Assembly: GCA_963816785.1 (NCBI GenBank)
Contig: CAWFLL010000004.1
Coordinates: forward strand, 372,001 to 436,000
Length of the DNA stretch: 64,000 nt
Reading direction: 5' to 3'
DNA from: VRUE01 sp963816785
Lineage (GTDB): Bacteria > Actinomycetota > Thermoleophilia > Solirubrobacterales > 70-9
Of the stretch, positions 57,366-64,000 are shown in pieces. Numbering within the stretch: position 1 is the first letter of the stretch; every line of letters starts with the position of its first letter. The notes under the pieces are model-generated. The model saw nothing but the letters and a program-made list of their open reading frames with translations. It searched no databases and was not told where the DNA came from. Position numbers and translations under genes: made by a program.

Positions 57366-58583
57366 ATGCGCTTCTACGAGTACGAGGCACGCAGGATCGT
57401 CGAGCTGGCGGGAATTCCCGTCACCAGCTACGGCTTCTGCAAGACCGCCGAGGAGGCCCGCGCCGCCGCCGAGGAGATCGGGGGCCCGGTCGTGGTCAAG
57501 TCGCAGGTTCTGAGCGGCGGCCGGATGAAGGCCGGCGGCGTCAAGTTCGCCGACACGCCCGAGGAGGCCGCCGAGCACGCCGAGGTGATCCTGCAACTGG
57601 AGATCGGCGGCCAGATGCCGCGCGGCGTCCTCGTCGACCCCAAGGCCGAGGTGAAGCAGGAGTACTACGCCGGGGTCGTCTGGGACGGGACCGCGAAGCG
57701 GCCGCTGATGCTGTTCAGCGACATGGGCGGGATCGACATCGAGGAGGTCGCCGAGACCCACCCCGAGCACGTCGGCCGCGGCCACGTCTCGAACCTGCTG
57801 CCGATCTCCGACTTCGAGGCCAAGCAGGTCGTCGCGGCGACCGGGGTCACCGGCTCGCAGCTGAACCGCGCCACCCCCGTCCTCGCCCGCCTCGCCCGCC
57901 TCTTCCGCGACAACGACATGACCCTCGCCGAGATCAACCCGCTGGCGGAGCTGACGGACGGCAGCTTCGTCGCCCTCGACGCCCACATGGAGATGGAGAA
58001 CGAGGCGGTCGGGCGCCAGAAGGCGCTGCTGCGCACGGAACTGGAGATCGCCGAGGACGACACCCGCGAGACCTACGAGCCCTCCGACTTCGAGCGCAAC
58101 GTGGCGGCGATCGACGCCGCCGACCACCGCGGCGTGATCCAGGGCCGCGACCACGGCTTCGAGGGCAACCTCGGGCTGGTGATCGGCGCCGGCGGCGGCT
58201 CGCTGACCCTGACCGATGCGGTCCGCAGCCAGGGCGGCAAGCCGGCCAACTACTCCGAGATCGGCGGCAACCCCTCGGTCGCCAAGGCCTGCGGCCTGGC
58301 CAAGCAGGTGCTGCAGAAGGACGGGGTCGAGAAGATCGCGGTGATGATGTCGATCGTCTCCAACACCCGGGTCGACATCGTCGCCCGCGGCGTGATCAAG
58401 GCCTGCCTGGAGATGGACAAGGACCCCGGTGAGACGATCGCGATCTTCCGCATCCCGGGTGCCTGGGAGGAGGAGGGCTTCAAGATCCTCGACCGCTACG
58501 GGGTCGAGTACTGCGACCGCTCGGTCTCGATGTGGGAGGCGGCGGGACGCGCGGTCGCCAAGATCCAGGGGGCGGCCGCATGA
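57366..58583 (+). CDS. Acyl-CoA synthetase (NDP-forming) beta subunit, SucC-like
   Basis: ATP-grasp subunit that binds nucleotide and carboxylate in a SucCD-type thiokinase. EYEARRIVELAGIPVTSYGF, VVVKSQVLSGGRMKAGGVKF (nucleotide loop), ADTPEEAAEHAEVIL, LAEINPLAELTDGSFVALDA (metal-binding) and GLVIGAGGGSLTLTDAVRSQ in order. 405 residues. The N-terminus differs from textbook SucC (NLHEYQ) and its GGRMKAGG resembles other carboxylate-CoA ligases, so succinate is the default but malate or citrate cannot be excluded. The stop overlaps the alpha-subunit ATG (ATGA). Confidence 0.88.
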   Translation: MRFYEYEARRIVELAGIPVTSYGFCKTAEEARAAAEEIGGPVVVKSQVLSGGRMKAGGVKFADTPEEAAEHAEVILQLEIGGQMPRGVLVDPKAEVKQEYYAGVVWDGTAKRPLMLFSDMGGIDIEEVAETHPEHVGRGHVSNLLPISDFEAKQVVAATGVTGSQLNRATPVLARLARLFRDNDMTLAEINPLAELTDGSFVALDAHMEMENEAVGRQKALLRTELEIAEDDTRETYEPSDFERNVAAIDAADHRGVIQGRDHGFEGNLGLVIGAGGGSLTLTDAVRSQGGKPANYSEIGGNPSVAKACGLAKQVLQKDGVEKIAVMMSIVSNTRVDIVARGVIKACLEMDKDPGETIAIFRIPGAWEEEGFKILDRYGVEYCDRSVSMWEAAGRAVAKIQGAAA

Positions 58584-59497
58584 GCATCCTGTTGAGCAAG
58601 GACACCACCTTCATCGTCCAGGGGATCACCGGGCGCGAGGCGGTCAACCTGACCAGGGAGTGCCTCGACTACGGCTCGAAGGTCGTCGGCGGCGTCACCC
58701 CCGGCCGCAAGGGCCGCGAGGTGCACGGCGTGCCGGTGTTCGACACCGTCGGCCAGGCGGTCGAGAACCACGGCGCCCCGGTCGACGGCTCGGTCGTCAC
58801 CGTCCCCCCCGCCTTCACCAAGGACGCGGTGCTGGAGGCGATCGAGAACGGGATCAAGCTGATCGTCATCGTCACCGAGCGGATCCCGCGCCGCGACGTC
58901 GCCCAGATGGTCGAGCTGGCGGAGCTGCGCGGGGCGCGGATCATCGGCCCCAACTGCCTCGGCCTGATCGTCCCCGAGGTCTGCAAGATGGGCGGCATCG
59001 GCGGCCCGGCCAAAGACGCCGCCAAGGCCTACGCCCCCGGCCCGGTCGGGGTGATGAGCCGCTCGGGCGGGATGACGACCGAGATCTCCTCCTCGCTGAC
59101 CCAGGCGGGACTCGGCGTCTCGACCGCGATCTCGATCGGCGGCGACGCGATCATCGGCTCGACCTACGCCGAGCTGATGCCCTACTTCGAGGCCGACGAG
59201 CAGACGCAGGCGATCGTCATCTACACCGAGCCGGGCGGCCGGATGGAGGCGCAGCTCTCCGAGTGGGTCGCCGAGAACGACTCGCGGCTGCCGATCGTCG
59301 CCTTCATGGCCGGCAAGTTCATGGACGACGAGGAGATGAAGGGGATGAGCTTCGGCCACGCCGGCACGATCGTCGAGGGCAAGGAGGACACCGCGACCGA
59401 GAAGATCGCCCGCCTCGAAGCGGCCGGGATCAGGGTCGTCGAGCGGATCGACGAGATCCCCGACGCGGTCAAGGAGAAGATCGGGGCGGCAGCCTGA
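58580..59497 (+). CDS. Acyl-CoA synthetase (NDP-forming) alpha subunit, SucD-like
   Basis: CoA-binding subunit with the phosphohistidine. FIVQGITGREAVNLTRECLD and VVGGVTPGRKGREVHGVPVF form the CoA-binding fold, ARIIGPNCLGLIVPEVCKMG, GVMSRSGGMTTEISSSLTQA, and the active-site His in GMSFGHAGTIVEGKEDTATE (about residue 260). GGDAIIGSTYAELMPYF and IVIYTEPGGRMEAQL depart from the usual SucD (GGDPxxGTTF, GEIGG), which makes the substrate less certain. 305 residues. Overlaps both neighbours, so the three genes form one operon. Confidence 0.88.
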   Translation: MSILLSKDTTFIVQGITGREAVNLTRECLDYGSKVVGGVTPGRKGREVHGVPVFDTVGQAVENHGAPVDGSVVTVPPAFTKDAVLEAIENGIKLIVIVTERIPRRDVAQMVELAELRGARIIGPNCLGLIVPEVCKMGGIGGPAKDAAKAYAPGPVGVMSRSGGMTTEISSSLTQAGLGVSTAISIGGDAIIGSTYAELMPYFEADEQTQAIVIYTEPGGRMEAQLSEWVAENDSRLPIVAFMAGKFMDDEEMKGMSFGHAGTIVEGKEDTATEKIARLEAAGIRVVERIDEIPDAVKEKIGAAA

Positions 59498-59730
59498 TGG
59501 CGGAGACGTTGAAGGGGATCTTCATCGACGTCGAGGTCGAGGACTCGGTCGCCGCCGACGCCGAGCTGGCGGCGAAGCTCGAGGAGGTCTGCCCGGTCGA
59601 CATCTTCAAGGACGCCTCGGGGTCGGTCGAGATCGTCGAGGAGAACCTCGACGAGTGCGTCCTCTGCAACCTCTGCGTCGACGCCGCGCCCGAGGGCACC
59701 GTCCGCGTCGTCAAGCTCTACGAGCAGTAG
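59497..59730 (+). CDS. Single-cluster ferredoxin (FixX-like cysteine layout)
   Basis: 77 residues with four cysteines: Cys32 in EVCPVDIFKD, and Cys54, Cys57, Cys60 in DECVLCNLCVDAAPEG. The usual fourth Cys before Pro in the second motif is Ala64, so one 4Fe-4S cluster would take three ligands from CxxCxxC and one from the CP motif, as in FixX-type ferredoxins. ATG overlaps the SucD stop (TGATG at 59495-59499), so it is translationally coupled to the thiokinase. Possible electron partner of a 2-oxoacid:ferredoxin oxidoreductase or an acyl-CoA dehydrogenase/ETF system. The 3' end overlaps the convergent HxlR gene by 20 bases. Confidence 0.85.
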   Translation: MAETLKGIFIDVEVEDSVAADAELAAKLEEVCPVDIFKDASGSVEIVEENLDECVLCNLCVDAAPEGTVRVVKLYEQ

Positions 59731-60404
59731 CGGCGCCGGCCGGCTCGGTCGCCGCGGCGATCGCCTCCTCGCGCAGGCTCTCCGGGAGGACGACCATCGA
59801 GCGCAGGGCTTCGAGCGCATCCCGGTCGCCGTCGATCCCCACGTCGCTGACCGCCCCCTCGCCGGCGATCAAGACCGCGAGCAGATCGCGGCGGGGACCC
59901 GTCGAGGGTCAGGTCAGGCTCGTGTGCCTCGCCGCGCTCGGCGGCGATCGAGCCGCCCTCGATTCGCAGCAGGAAGGGCCGGCCGTCGCTGTGCAGCTGG
60001 ACGGTCAGCGAGGCGTCGGGCGGCGGCCGCAGGATCAGCCGCAGCGAGTTGGGCAGCCATGAGGCTTCGAGCGCGGCCACGTCCTCGATCCGGAAGAAGT
60101 TCATCCCCCAGCGCCCCAGCTCGAGCAGCGGGCCGTCCAGCTCGCGCCCCAGCTCGGTCAGCTCGTAGACGACGGCGGAAGCCGGCGGGCCGAGCTCGCG
60201 GCGGCGCACGATTCCGTCGGCCTCCATGTCGCGCAGACGCCTGGTGAGGACGTCGGTCGGGGCGCCGCCGACCCCGCGCGCCAAATCGGAGAAGCGCTGC
60301 GGCCCGAGCAGCAGCTCGCGCACGATCAGCAGCGACCAGCGCTCCCCGATCCGGTCGAGAGCGCCGGCGATGCTGCATGCCTGGCCATAGTTGCGGCGGC
60401 TCAT
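59711..60404 (-). CDS. HxlR-family winged-helix regulator with C-terminal SCP2-like domain
   Basis: DNA-binding HxlR domain: YGQACSIAGALDRIGERWSL, LIVRELLLGPQRFSDLARGV, PTDVLTRRLRDMEADGIVRR, VYELTELGRELDGPLLELGR. The second half (PPDASLTVQLHSDGRPFLLR, EPDLTLDGSPRRDLLAVLIA, ALEALRSMV) resembles the ligand-binding SCP2-like domain often fused to HxlR in actinobacteria. Frame change near 59905. ATG at 60404. It is divergent from the MMPL exporter, with an inverted repeat between them, so it probably represses the exporter in response to a hydrophobic ligand. Confidence 0.82.
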
Positions 60405-60427
60405 CGCACCGAGTCTAACAGTCGTAA

Positions 60428-60440
60428 TTTGTTTCACAAA
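60428..60440. promoter_or_regulatory. Candidate HxlR operator between regulator and MMPL gene
   Basis: TTTGT-TTC-ACAAA is a perfect 5-bp inverted repeat with a 3-base spacer in the 71-base divergent promoter region. It is AT-rich compared with its surroundings and lies where both promoters would be. HxlR proteins often bind short inverted repeats next to their own gene. Confidence 0.45.
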
Positions 60441-60475
60441 GCGTTCACTTGGAAATCTGGTACAGTCGCGGCGGA

Positions 60476-62605
60476 GTGAGCCGAGTCGCCGACCTCACCT
60501 GGAAGCACCCGAAGCTCGTGCTCGGGGTCGTTGCGGTCTTCGTCCTCGTCGCGGCGACACTGGGGCGCGACGTCGAGAGCCACCTCAAGGCCGCCGGCTT
60601 CACCGACAGCTCCTCGGAGAGCGAGCGGGCGACGAAGCTGCTGCGCGACTCGCTCGGCTACGACCCGAACCCGGCGATCGTGCTGGTCGTCCGCGCGCCC
60701 GGTGGCGGCCGGCTCGACCCGACCAGCCCCGCGGTGCGGCGCGAGGTGACCCGGCTCAGCACCGAGATGGAACGGGTCCAGTACATCGGCCACGTCGTCA
60801 ACCCGCTCGCCGACCCGCGGGCCGGGGCGCAGCTGATCGCCCGCGACGGGAAATCGCTGGCGATCACCGGGCACCTCACCACTGTGGACATCGAGGACGC
60901 GGGCGGCATCGCCGCCGAGGGGGTCGAACCGCTGGCCGCCTCGAGCAACCTCGACGTCGCGATGGGCGGTTTCGCGCCCGGCTTCAACGACACCAACGAC
61001 CAGACCCGCGAGGACCTGACCAAGTCGGAGCTGATCGCGTTCCCAATCCTGGCGCTGTTCCTGCTGTTCGTCTTCCGTGGCGTGATCGCCGCCGGGATCC
61101 CGCTCCTGATCGGCGTGATCTCGATCATCGGCACGCTGCTGGTGCTGCGGATCATGTCGAGCTTCACCGACACCTCGATCTTCGCGCTCAACATCGCCAC
61201 CGGGCTCAGCCTCGGCCTGGCGGTCGACTACGCGTTGCTTCTCGTCTCGCGATATCGCGAGGAGATAGGGCGCGGCGGTGCGTCGCGGGAGGCGCACCGC
61301 CGCACCGTCCAGACCGCGGGCCGCGCCGCGGTCTTCTCCGGCATGACGGTGGCGGCGGCGATGGCGGCGCTGATCGTCATGCCGCAGCGGTTCCTCTACT
61401 CGATGGCCGTTGCCGGCGCCACGGTCGCGGTTCTCTCATCGGTGATCGCGATCCTCGTCGTCCCCTCGATGCTGGCCCTGCTCGGGACCCGAATCGACGC
61501 GCTGTCGATCCGGCGAGGCCCCGCCGTCTCCGACGAATCGGGCGGTTGGTACCGGCTGGCGCACGGGGTGATGCGGCGTCCCGTCGCCGTCGCGCTGGCC
61601 AGCTCGGCGCTGCTGCTCGCCGCCGCCGCGCCGCTGCTGTGGACAACGCTGACCGGCCCCAGCGCCGAAGCGGTGCCGCCTGGCCAGCCCTCCTATGACG
61701 CCTACAGGTACCTCGAATCGCACTATCCCCGCAGCGTCACCGAGGCGGTCACGGTCGCGGTCGACGGACAGGCCCGTCCACCGCAACTCGCCGCCTACCA
61801 GCGCCGGATCGAAGCGGTCGAAGGGGTCGCGGGCGGTGCGCCGTTCGCCCCGGCCGGGGACGGCGTCGCCTACGCCAACTTCGCGCTCGATGGGCACGCG
61901 CTGAGCGGCGACTCGCAGGACTCGGTGCACGAGATCCGCGGCCTCAGCCCGCCCGGCAGCGCCGAGATCCTCGTCTCCGGCAACACCGCGCGGTTCATCG
62001 ACCAGAAGCAGAGCCTGCTCGCTCACGCGCCGCTGGTCGTCGGGATCATCGCGATCACGACCCTCGTCATCCTCTTCCTCCTGACCGGCTCGGTGCTGCT
62101 GCCGGTGAAGACGCTGGTGATGAACTCGCTGACCCTCGGGGCGACGCTCGGCATCCTCGTCCTCGCCTTCCAGGCGGGTTGGCTCGACGGGGTCCTCGAC
62201 TACACCGGCCCCGCCGCGATCGAGGTGACGAGCCTGGTCTTCCTGTTCGCGGTGATCTTCGGTCTCGCCACCGACTACGCGGTGCTGGTGATGGCGCGGA
62301 TCAAAGAACGACGCGACCTCGGCGACAGCAACGAAGAGGCGATCGCCACCGGGATCGCCCGCACCGGCCGCGTCATCACGGCCGCGGCGGTCGCGATCGC
62401 GATCGTCTTCCTCGCGTTCGCCGTCAGCACGGTCTTCTTCGTCAAGCAGATCGCGATCGGGATGGCGGTCGGGGTGCTGATCGACGCGACGATCGTCCGC
62501 GCCCTCCTCGTCCCCTCGCTGATGCGGCTGTTCGGCGAGTGGAACTGGTGGGCGCCGGCGCCGCTGCGCTGGATTCAGCGTCGCTTCGGCGTCTCCGAGG
62601 CTTAG
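60476..62605 (+). CDS. MMPL-family RND transporter
   Basis: Inner-membrane exporter of about 709 residues with two repeats of six helices. First repeat: large loop (DVESHLKAAGFTDSSSESER) and the intramembrane GLSLGLAVDYALLLVSRYRE. Second repeat: VIFGLATDYAVLVMARIKER. The Asp-Tyr pairs in both are the proton-relay signature of MmpL proteins. They export lipids or hydrophobic compounds. GTG at 60476 chosen since VADLTWKHPKLVLGVVAVF is the normal family start. Frame intact. Control probably by the divergent HxlR. Confidence 0.92.
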   Translation: MSRVADLTWKHPKLVLGVVAVFVLVAATLGRDVESHLKAAGFTDSSSESERATKLLRDSLGYDPNPAIVLVVRAPGGGRLDPTSPAVRREVTRLSTEMERVQYIGHVVNPLADPRAGAQLIARDGKSLAITGHLTTVDIEDAGGIAAEGVEPLAASSNLDVAMGGFAPGFNDTNDQTREDLTKSELIAFPILALFLLFVFRGVIAAGIPLLIGVISIIGTLLVLRIMSSFTDTSIFALNIATGLSLGLAVDYALLLVSRYREEIGRGGASREAHRRTVQTAGRAAVFSGMTVAAAMAALIVMPQRFLYSMAVAGATVAVLSSVIAILVVPSMLALLGTRIDALSIRRGPAVSDESGGWYRLAHGVMRRPVAVALASSALLLAAAAPLLWTTLTGPSAEAVPPGQPSYDAYRYLESHYPRSVTEAVTVAVDGQARPPQLAAYQRRIEAVEGVAGGAPFAPAGDGVAYANFALDGHALSGDSQDSVHEIRGLSPPGSAEILVSGNTARFIDQKQSLLAHAPLVVGIIAITTLVILFLLTGSVLLPVKTLVMNSLTLGATLGILVLAFQAGWLDGVLDYTGPAAIEVTSLVFLFAVIFGLATDYAVLVMARIKERRDLGDSNEEAIATGIARTGRVITAAAVAIAIVFLAFAVSTVFFVKQIAIGMAVGVLIDATIVRALLVPSLMRLFGEWNWWAPAPLRWIQRRFGVSEA

Positions 62606-62792
62606 GCGGGGATCCAAGGCCCCGGCCTGACCTCGGCCCCGACTGGCGGCCGCGGGGAGGATTGTGCGGCGCCCGCCCGTCGGCAGCGGTGAGATTGCAT
62701 CTGGGTCCGCATAGCGGACACAAACGCAAACTCGCGCCCCGAACTCGGCTGGCCCGCAGCGGCGAGCCGACCCGCATCTCGTGTGCGATAGG
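62606..62792. other. Intergenic region with small hairpin
   Basis: No gene seen. GTCCGC (62705-62710) and GCGGAC (62714-62719) form a short 6-bp hairpin that might help end the MMPL transcript, but it lacks a T run. Confidence 0.3.
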
Positions 62793-62832
62793 TCACATTA
62801 CCGTTATATAAATTTATAGTCGGGTAATGTGA
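62793..62832. promoter_or_regulatory. Nested 40-bp dyad: candidate TetR operator and promoter
   Basis: Outer arms TCACATTACC (62793-62802) and GGTAATGTGA (62823-62832) are a perfect 10-bp inverted repeat. Inside, TATAAATTTATA (62807-62818) is a perfect 12-bp palindrome with exactly the same centre (between 62812 and 62813). The inner part is the most AT-rich stretch nearby and could hold the -10 box. The right arm ends six bases before the TetR ATG, so bound regulator would block its own transcription. Confidence 0.8.
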
Positions 62833-62838
62833 AGGGCG

Positions 62839-63501
62839 ATGGCGGCGGCACAGACACCCCGCACCCGGCTCTCGCGGGCCGACCGGATGAAGCAGACCCT
62901 GGCGGTCGCCCACGTCCTCTTCGCCGCACGCGGCTTCGCCGCGGTGACGATGGACGACATCGCGGCCGAGGTCGGGGTCACCAAGCCCCTCCTCTACAAC
63001 TACTTCGGAAACAAGGAGAGGCTCTACGTCGCCTGCATGGAACGCGCCGGCGACGCCCTCTTCGCGACGATCGAAGAATCGGTCGGCGCCAGCGCCAACC
63101 CCGGTGACGCGCTCAACGCGGGCCTGCGGGCCTTCTTCGCCTTCCTCGACGCCGACCGCGCCGCCTGGGCAGTCCTCTTCGACGAGACCCTGCCGCAGAG
63201 CGGCGAGGTGGCGGACAGGGTCGCCGACTACCGCGGCCGGATCCTCGAGCTCGTCGCCGGCTCGCTGATCGCGCAGCTGCCCGCGCGGCGGCGCGACACC
63301 GCCAGCACCGAGGTCGAGGCGCTCTCCGCCGCCCTGCTCGGCGCCGCCGAGGCGCTCGCCCGCTGGTGGCTGCGGACCGAGGCGGTCTCCGCCCAGGAAG
63401 CGGCCGAGCTCCTGATCTCGACGATCGAGCCCGGCCTGCGCGAACGCTCGGCCCCGGCCGGCAGGTCCTCCAAATCGAAATCGAAAGGTGATCCCAGGTG
63501 A
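62839..63501 (+). CDS. TetR-family transcriptional regulator
   Basis: 220 residues. N-terminal helix-turn-helix: DRMKQTLAVAHVLFAARGFA, VTMDDIAAEVGVTKPLLYNY, FGNKERLYVACMERAGDALF. The C-terminal ligand domain (GLRAFFAFLDADRAAWAVLF, LLISTIEPGLRERSA) is typical of regulators of fatty-acid and lipid genes. Its stop overlaps the thiolase GTG (GTGA), suggesting it regulates lipid metabolism and is part of the operon. The short leader contains the strong dyad operator, implying autoregulation. AAGGG lies only two bases before the ATG, a tight spacing. Confidence 0.93.
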   Translation: MAAAQTPRTRLSRADRMKQTLAVAHVLFAARGFAAVTMDDIAAEVGVTKPLLYNYFGNKERLYVACMERAGDALFATIEESVGASANPGDALNAGLRAFFAFLDADRAAWAVLFDETLPQSGEVADRVADYRGRILELVAGSLIAQLPARRRDTASTEVEALSAALLGAAEALARWWLRTEAVSAQEAAELLISTIEPGLRERSAPAGRSSKSKSKGDPR

Positions 63502-64000
63502 TCGACAAGCCCCGCAGGGTCGCCGTCCTCGGCGGCAACCGGATTCCCTTCGCACGCTCGGATTCCGCCTACTCGCGCGCCTCCAACCAGGACATGCTGA
63601 CCGCGGCCCTCGACGGCCTGATCGACCGCTTCGGCCTCGAGGGCGAGGTGCTCGGCGAGGTCGCCGGCGGCGCGGTCCTCAAGCACTCCCACGATCGCGA
63701 CCTGACCCGCGAGAGCGTGCTCAGCACCCGCCTCGCCCCCGAGACCCCAGCCTACGACGTCCAGCAGGCCTGTGGAACCGGGTTGGAGACGACGATCCTG
63801 GTCGCCAACAAGATCGCCCTCGGTCAGGTCGACGCGGGCATCGCCTGCGGCGCCGACACGACCTCCGACGCCCCGCTCGGCCTCAACGAGCAGCTGCGCG
63901 AGACCCTGCTCGAGGCGAACCGGCAGCGCTCCACGACCGGCAAGCTGCGGGCGCTGACCCGGGTCCGGCCCGGTCACATCGTCCCCGCGATCCCGCGCAA
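63498..64000 (+). CDS. Thiolase (acetyl-CoA C-acetyltransferase, FadI-like), 3' end outside window
   Basis: First about 167 residues of a thiolase, which cleaves or condenses beta-ketoacyl-CoA. RRVAVLGGNRIPFARSDSAY is the usual start, and the nucleophilic cysteine is at about residue 92 in YDVQQACGTGLETTILVANK. GIACGADTTSDAPLGLNEQL follows. GTG at 63498 overlaps the TetR stop and has AAAGGTGAT upstream. Frame intact to the window edge. Confidence 0.93.
   Translation, partial: MIDKPRRVAVLGGNRIPFARSDSAYSRASNQDMLTAALDGLIDRFGLEGEVLGEVAGGAVLKHSHDRDLTRESVLSTRLAPETPAYDVQQACGTGLETTILVANKIALGQVDAGIACGADTTSDAPLGLNEQLRETLLEANRQRSTTGKLRALTRVRPGHIVPAIPR

Noticed and set aside
1..64000. tRNA, rRNA, insertion sequences or integrases
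   Set aside because: No cloverleaf with a GTTCRANNC arm, rRNA core sequence, transposase motif or terminal inverted repeats were noticed by eye in the intergenic gaps. A covariance-model scan could still find a missed small RNA.

Overview
The window is high-GC DNA with frequent GTG/TTG starts and tightly packed genes. It most likely comes from an actinobacterium of the class Thermoleophilia (Solirubrobacterales-like). The clues are a GTP-dependent PEP carboxykinase, a DUF4333 lipoprotein, an MMPL exporter, beta-helix surface proteins with a C-terminal 'KGTKFTYTLSEAAxVKITIERK ... LKPGKYxATxxATD' module, and Gly-X-Y proteins with a Cys/Lys-rich head. This placement rests on gene content only; no rRNA or tRNA was found.

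Layout. 1-25.1 kb is an exopolysaccharide/cell-surface glycan locus: phosphoglycosyl transferase, many family 4 and family 2 glycosyltransferases, an NDP-sugar epimerase, nucleotidyltransferase, DegT aminotransferase, flippase, Wzz/BY-kinase, O-antigen polymerase, polysaccharide deacetylase, two secreted glycosidase-like paralogues, and a Tat-targeted subunit plus GMC oxidoreductase pair. 25.0-25.5 kb holds a MaoC hydratase. 26.2-31.9 kb is a second glycan block (TylF methyltransferase, second flippase, GT2, two GT4) that looks less GC-rich and has uninterrupted reading frames. 31.9-35.5 kb has a large GT-C-like membrane protein and a DPM1-like GT2. 35.6-42.5 kb carries two large collagen-like (Gly-X-Y) secreted proteins in tandem. 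42.5-47.2 kb returns to central/acyl-CoA metabolism (SCP2-like protein, acyl-CoA dehydrogenase, malyl-CoA-lyase-type aldolase) mixed with a CAP-domain secreted protein and a YdjC deacetylase. 47.2-50.9 kb is a tandem pair of secreted beta-helix proteins. 51-55.1 kb has PEPCK, a lipoprotein and a second Wzy-like polymerase; 55.2-57.3 kb has a surface protein and a glycosidase. 57.4-59.7 kb is a SucCD-like acyl-CoA synthetase operon ending in a single-cluster ferredoxin. 59.7-64 kb has an HxlR regulator divergent from an MMPL exporter, then a TetR regulator with a striking dyad operator and a thiolase cut by the window edge.

How it fits together. The glycan genes would make activated sugars, assemble lipid-linked repeat units, flip and polymerise them under Wzz/BY-kinase control, and trim or modify them outside (glycosidases, deacetylases, GMC dehydrogenase). 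Collagen-like and beta-helix proteins, a kelch protein and CAP proteins would add a proteinaceous surface layer. Three of these secreted families occur as adjacent paralogue pairs, so local tandem duplication has shaped the region.

Quality caveat. About half of the genes, mainly in the most GC-rich parts, are interrupted by one-base frame changes while the protein signal continues in another frame. I read these mostly as uncorrected indels, and give one span per gene with approximate break points. Some apparent in-frame fusions probably have the same cause.
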